Assembly: GCA_900767875.1 (NCBI GenBank)
Contig: CAAGAT010000087.1
Location: 1 to 6,423, forward strand
Length of the DNA stretch: 6,423 nucleotides
Reading direction: 5' to 3'
DNA from: an uncultured Sutterella sp.
GTDB taxonomy: Bacteria; Pseudomonadota; Gammaproteobacteria; Burkholderiales; Burkholderiaceae_F
In this document: piece by piece, positions 6,393 to 6,423 of the stretch
Position numbering within the stretch: the stretch's first letter is position 1
Layout of the letters: the number at the start of each line of letters is the position of its first letter
The notes under the pieces: generated by a model
Seen by the model: only the letters and a program-made list of their open reading frames with translations
Database searches by the model: none
Told to the model about the DNA's origin: nothing
Made by a program: the position numbers and the translations under genes

Positions 6393-6423
6393 CGGCGTAA
6401 AAAAATCGGTGAAGTGACATTCA

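Noticed and set aside
1..6423. CRISPR array, defence cluster or prophage genes
   Set aside because: No regularly spaced repeats and no such genes; apart from the element end at the left edge the content is core housekeeping.

Overview
The window is about 60% GC or more and carries a gene group familiar from Burkholderiales (Betaproteobacteria): hrpA, argA and yggX side by side. A gut-type member such as Sutterellaceae would fit, but that is a guess from sequence style and cannot be proved here. The three chromosomal genes look intact and ordinary.

Layout from left to right. (a) Bases 1-141 do not look like a normal intergenic region. They hold several hairpins and end in a C-rich/G-rich stem-loop followed by GGATGTCAA. 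This is typical of the right end of an IS200/IS605-family element (the IS605/IS1341 group that carries tnpB) and of the 3' part of its guide RNA (omega RNA, also called reRNA). The nuclease gene tnpB would lie to the left, outside the window; one reading frame open from base 2 may be its extreme C-terminus. (b) yggX (138-413, minus) and argA (436-1794, minus) are separated by 22 bases and are probably one transcript, argA then yggX. (c) A 241-bp divergent intergenic region (1795-2035) holds a candidate argA -10 box, a 10-bp inverted repeat, two direct copies of GATTTTCAA spaced 11 bp apart, and a small GC hairpin followed by six T residues just before the hrpA start. (d) hrpA (2036-6334, plus) encodes a 1432-residue DEAH-box RNA helicase with a long disordered N-terminal tail and a complete C-terminal region. 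(e) The last 89 bases hold a strong hairpin without a proper T tract and no gene.

Functionally, ArgA makes N-acetylglutamate (first step of arginine synthesis), YggX is a small iron-trafficking/oxidative-damage protection protein, and HrpA is an RNA helicase. They share a neighbourhood, not a pathway. The most notable point is the insertion-element end abutting the yggX stop codon: its omega RNA would take its guide from the 3' end of yggX, antisense to the yggX message, and the element itself appears to supply the present yggX stop codon.
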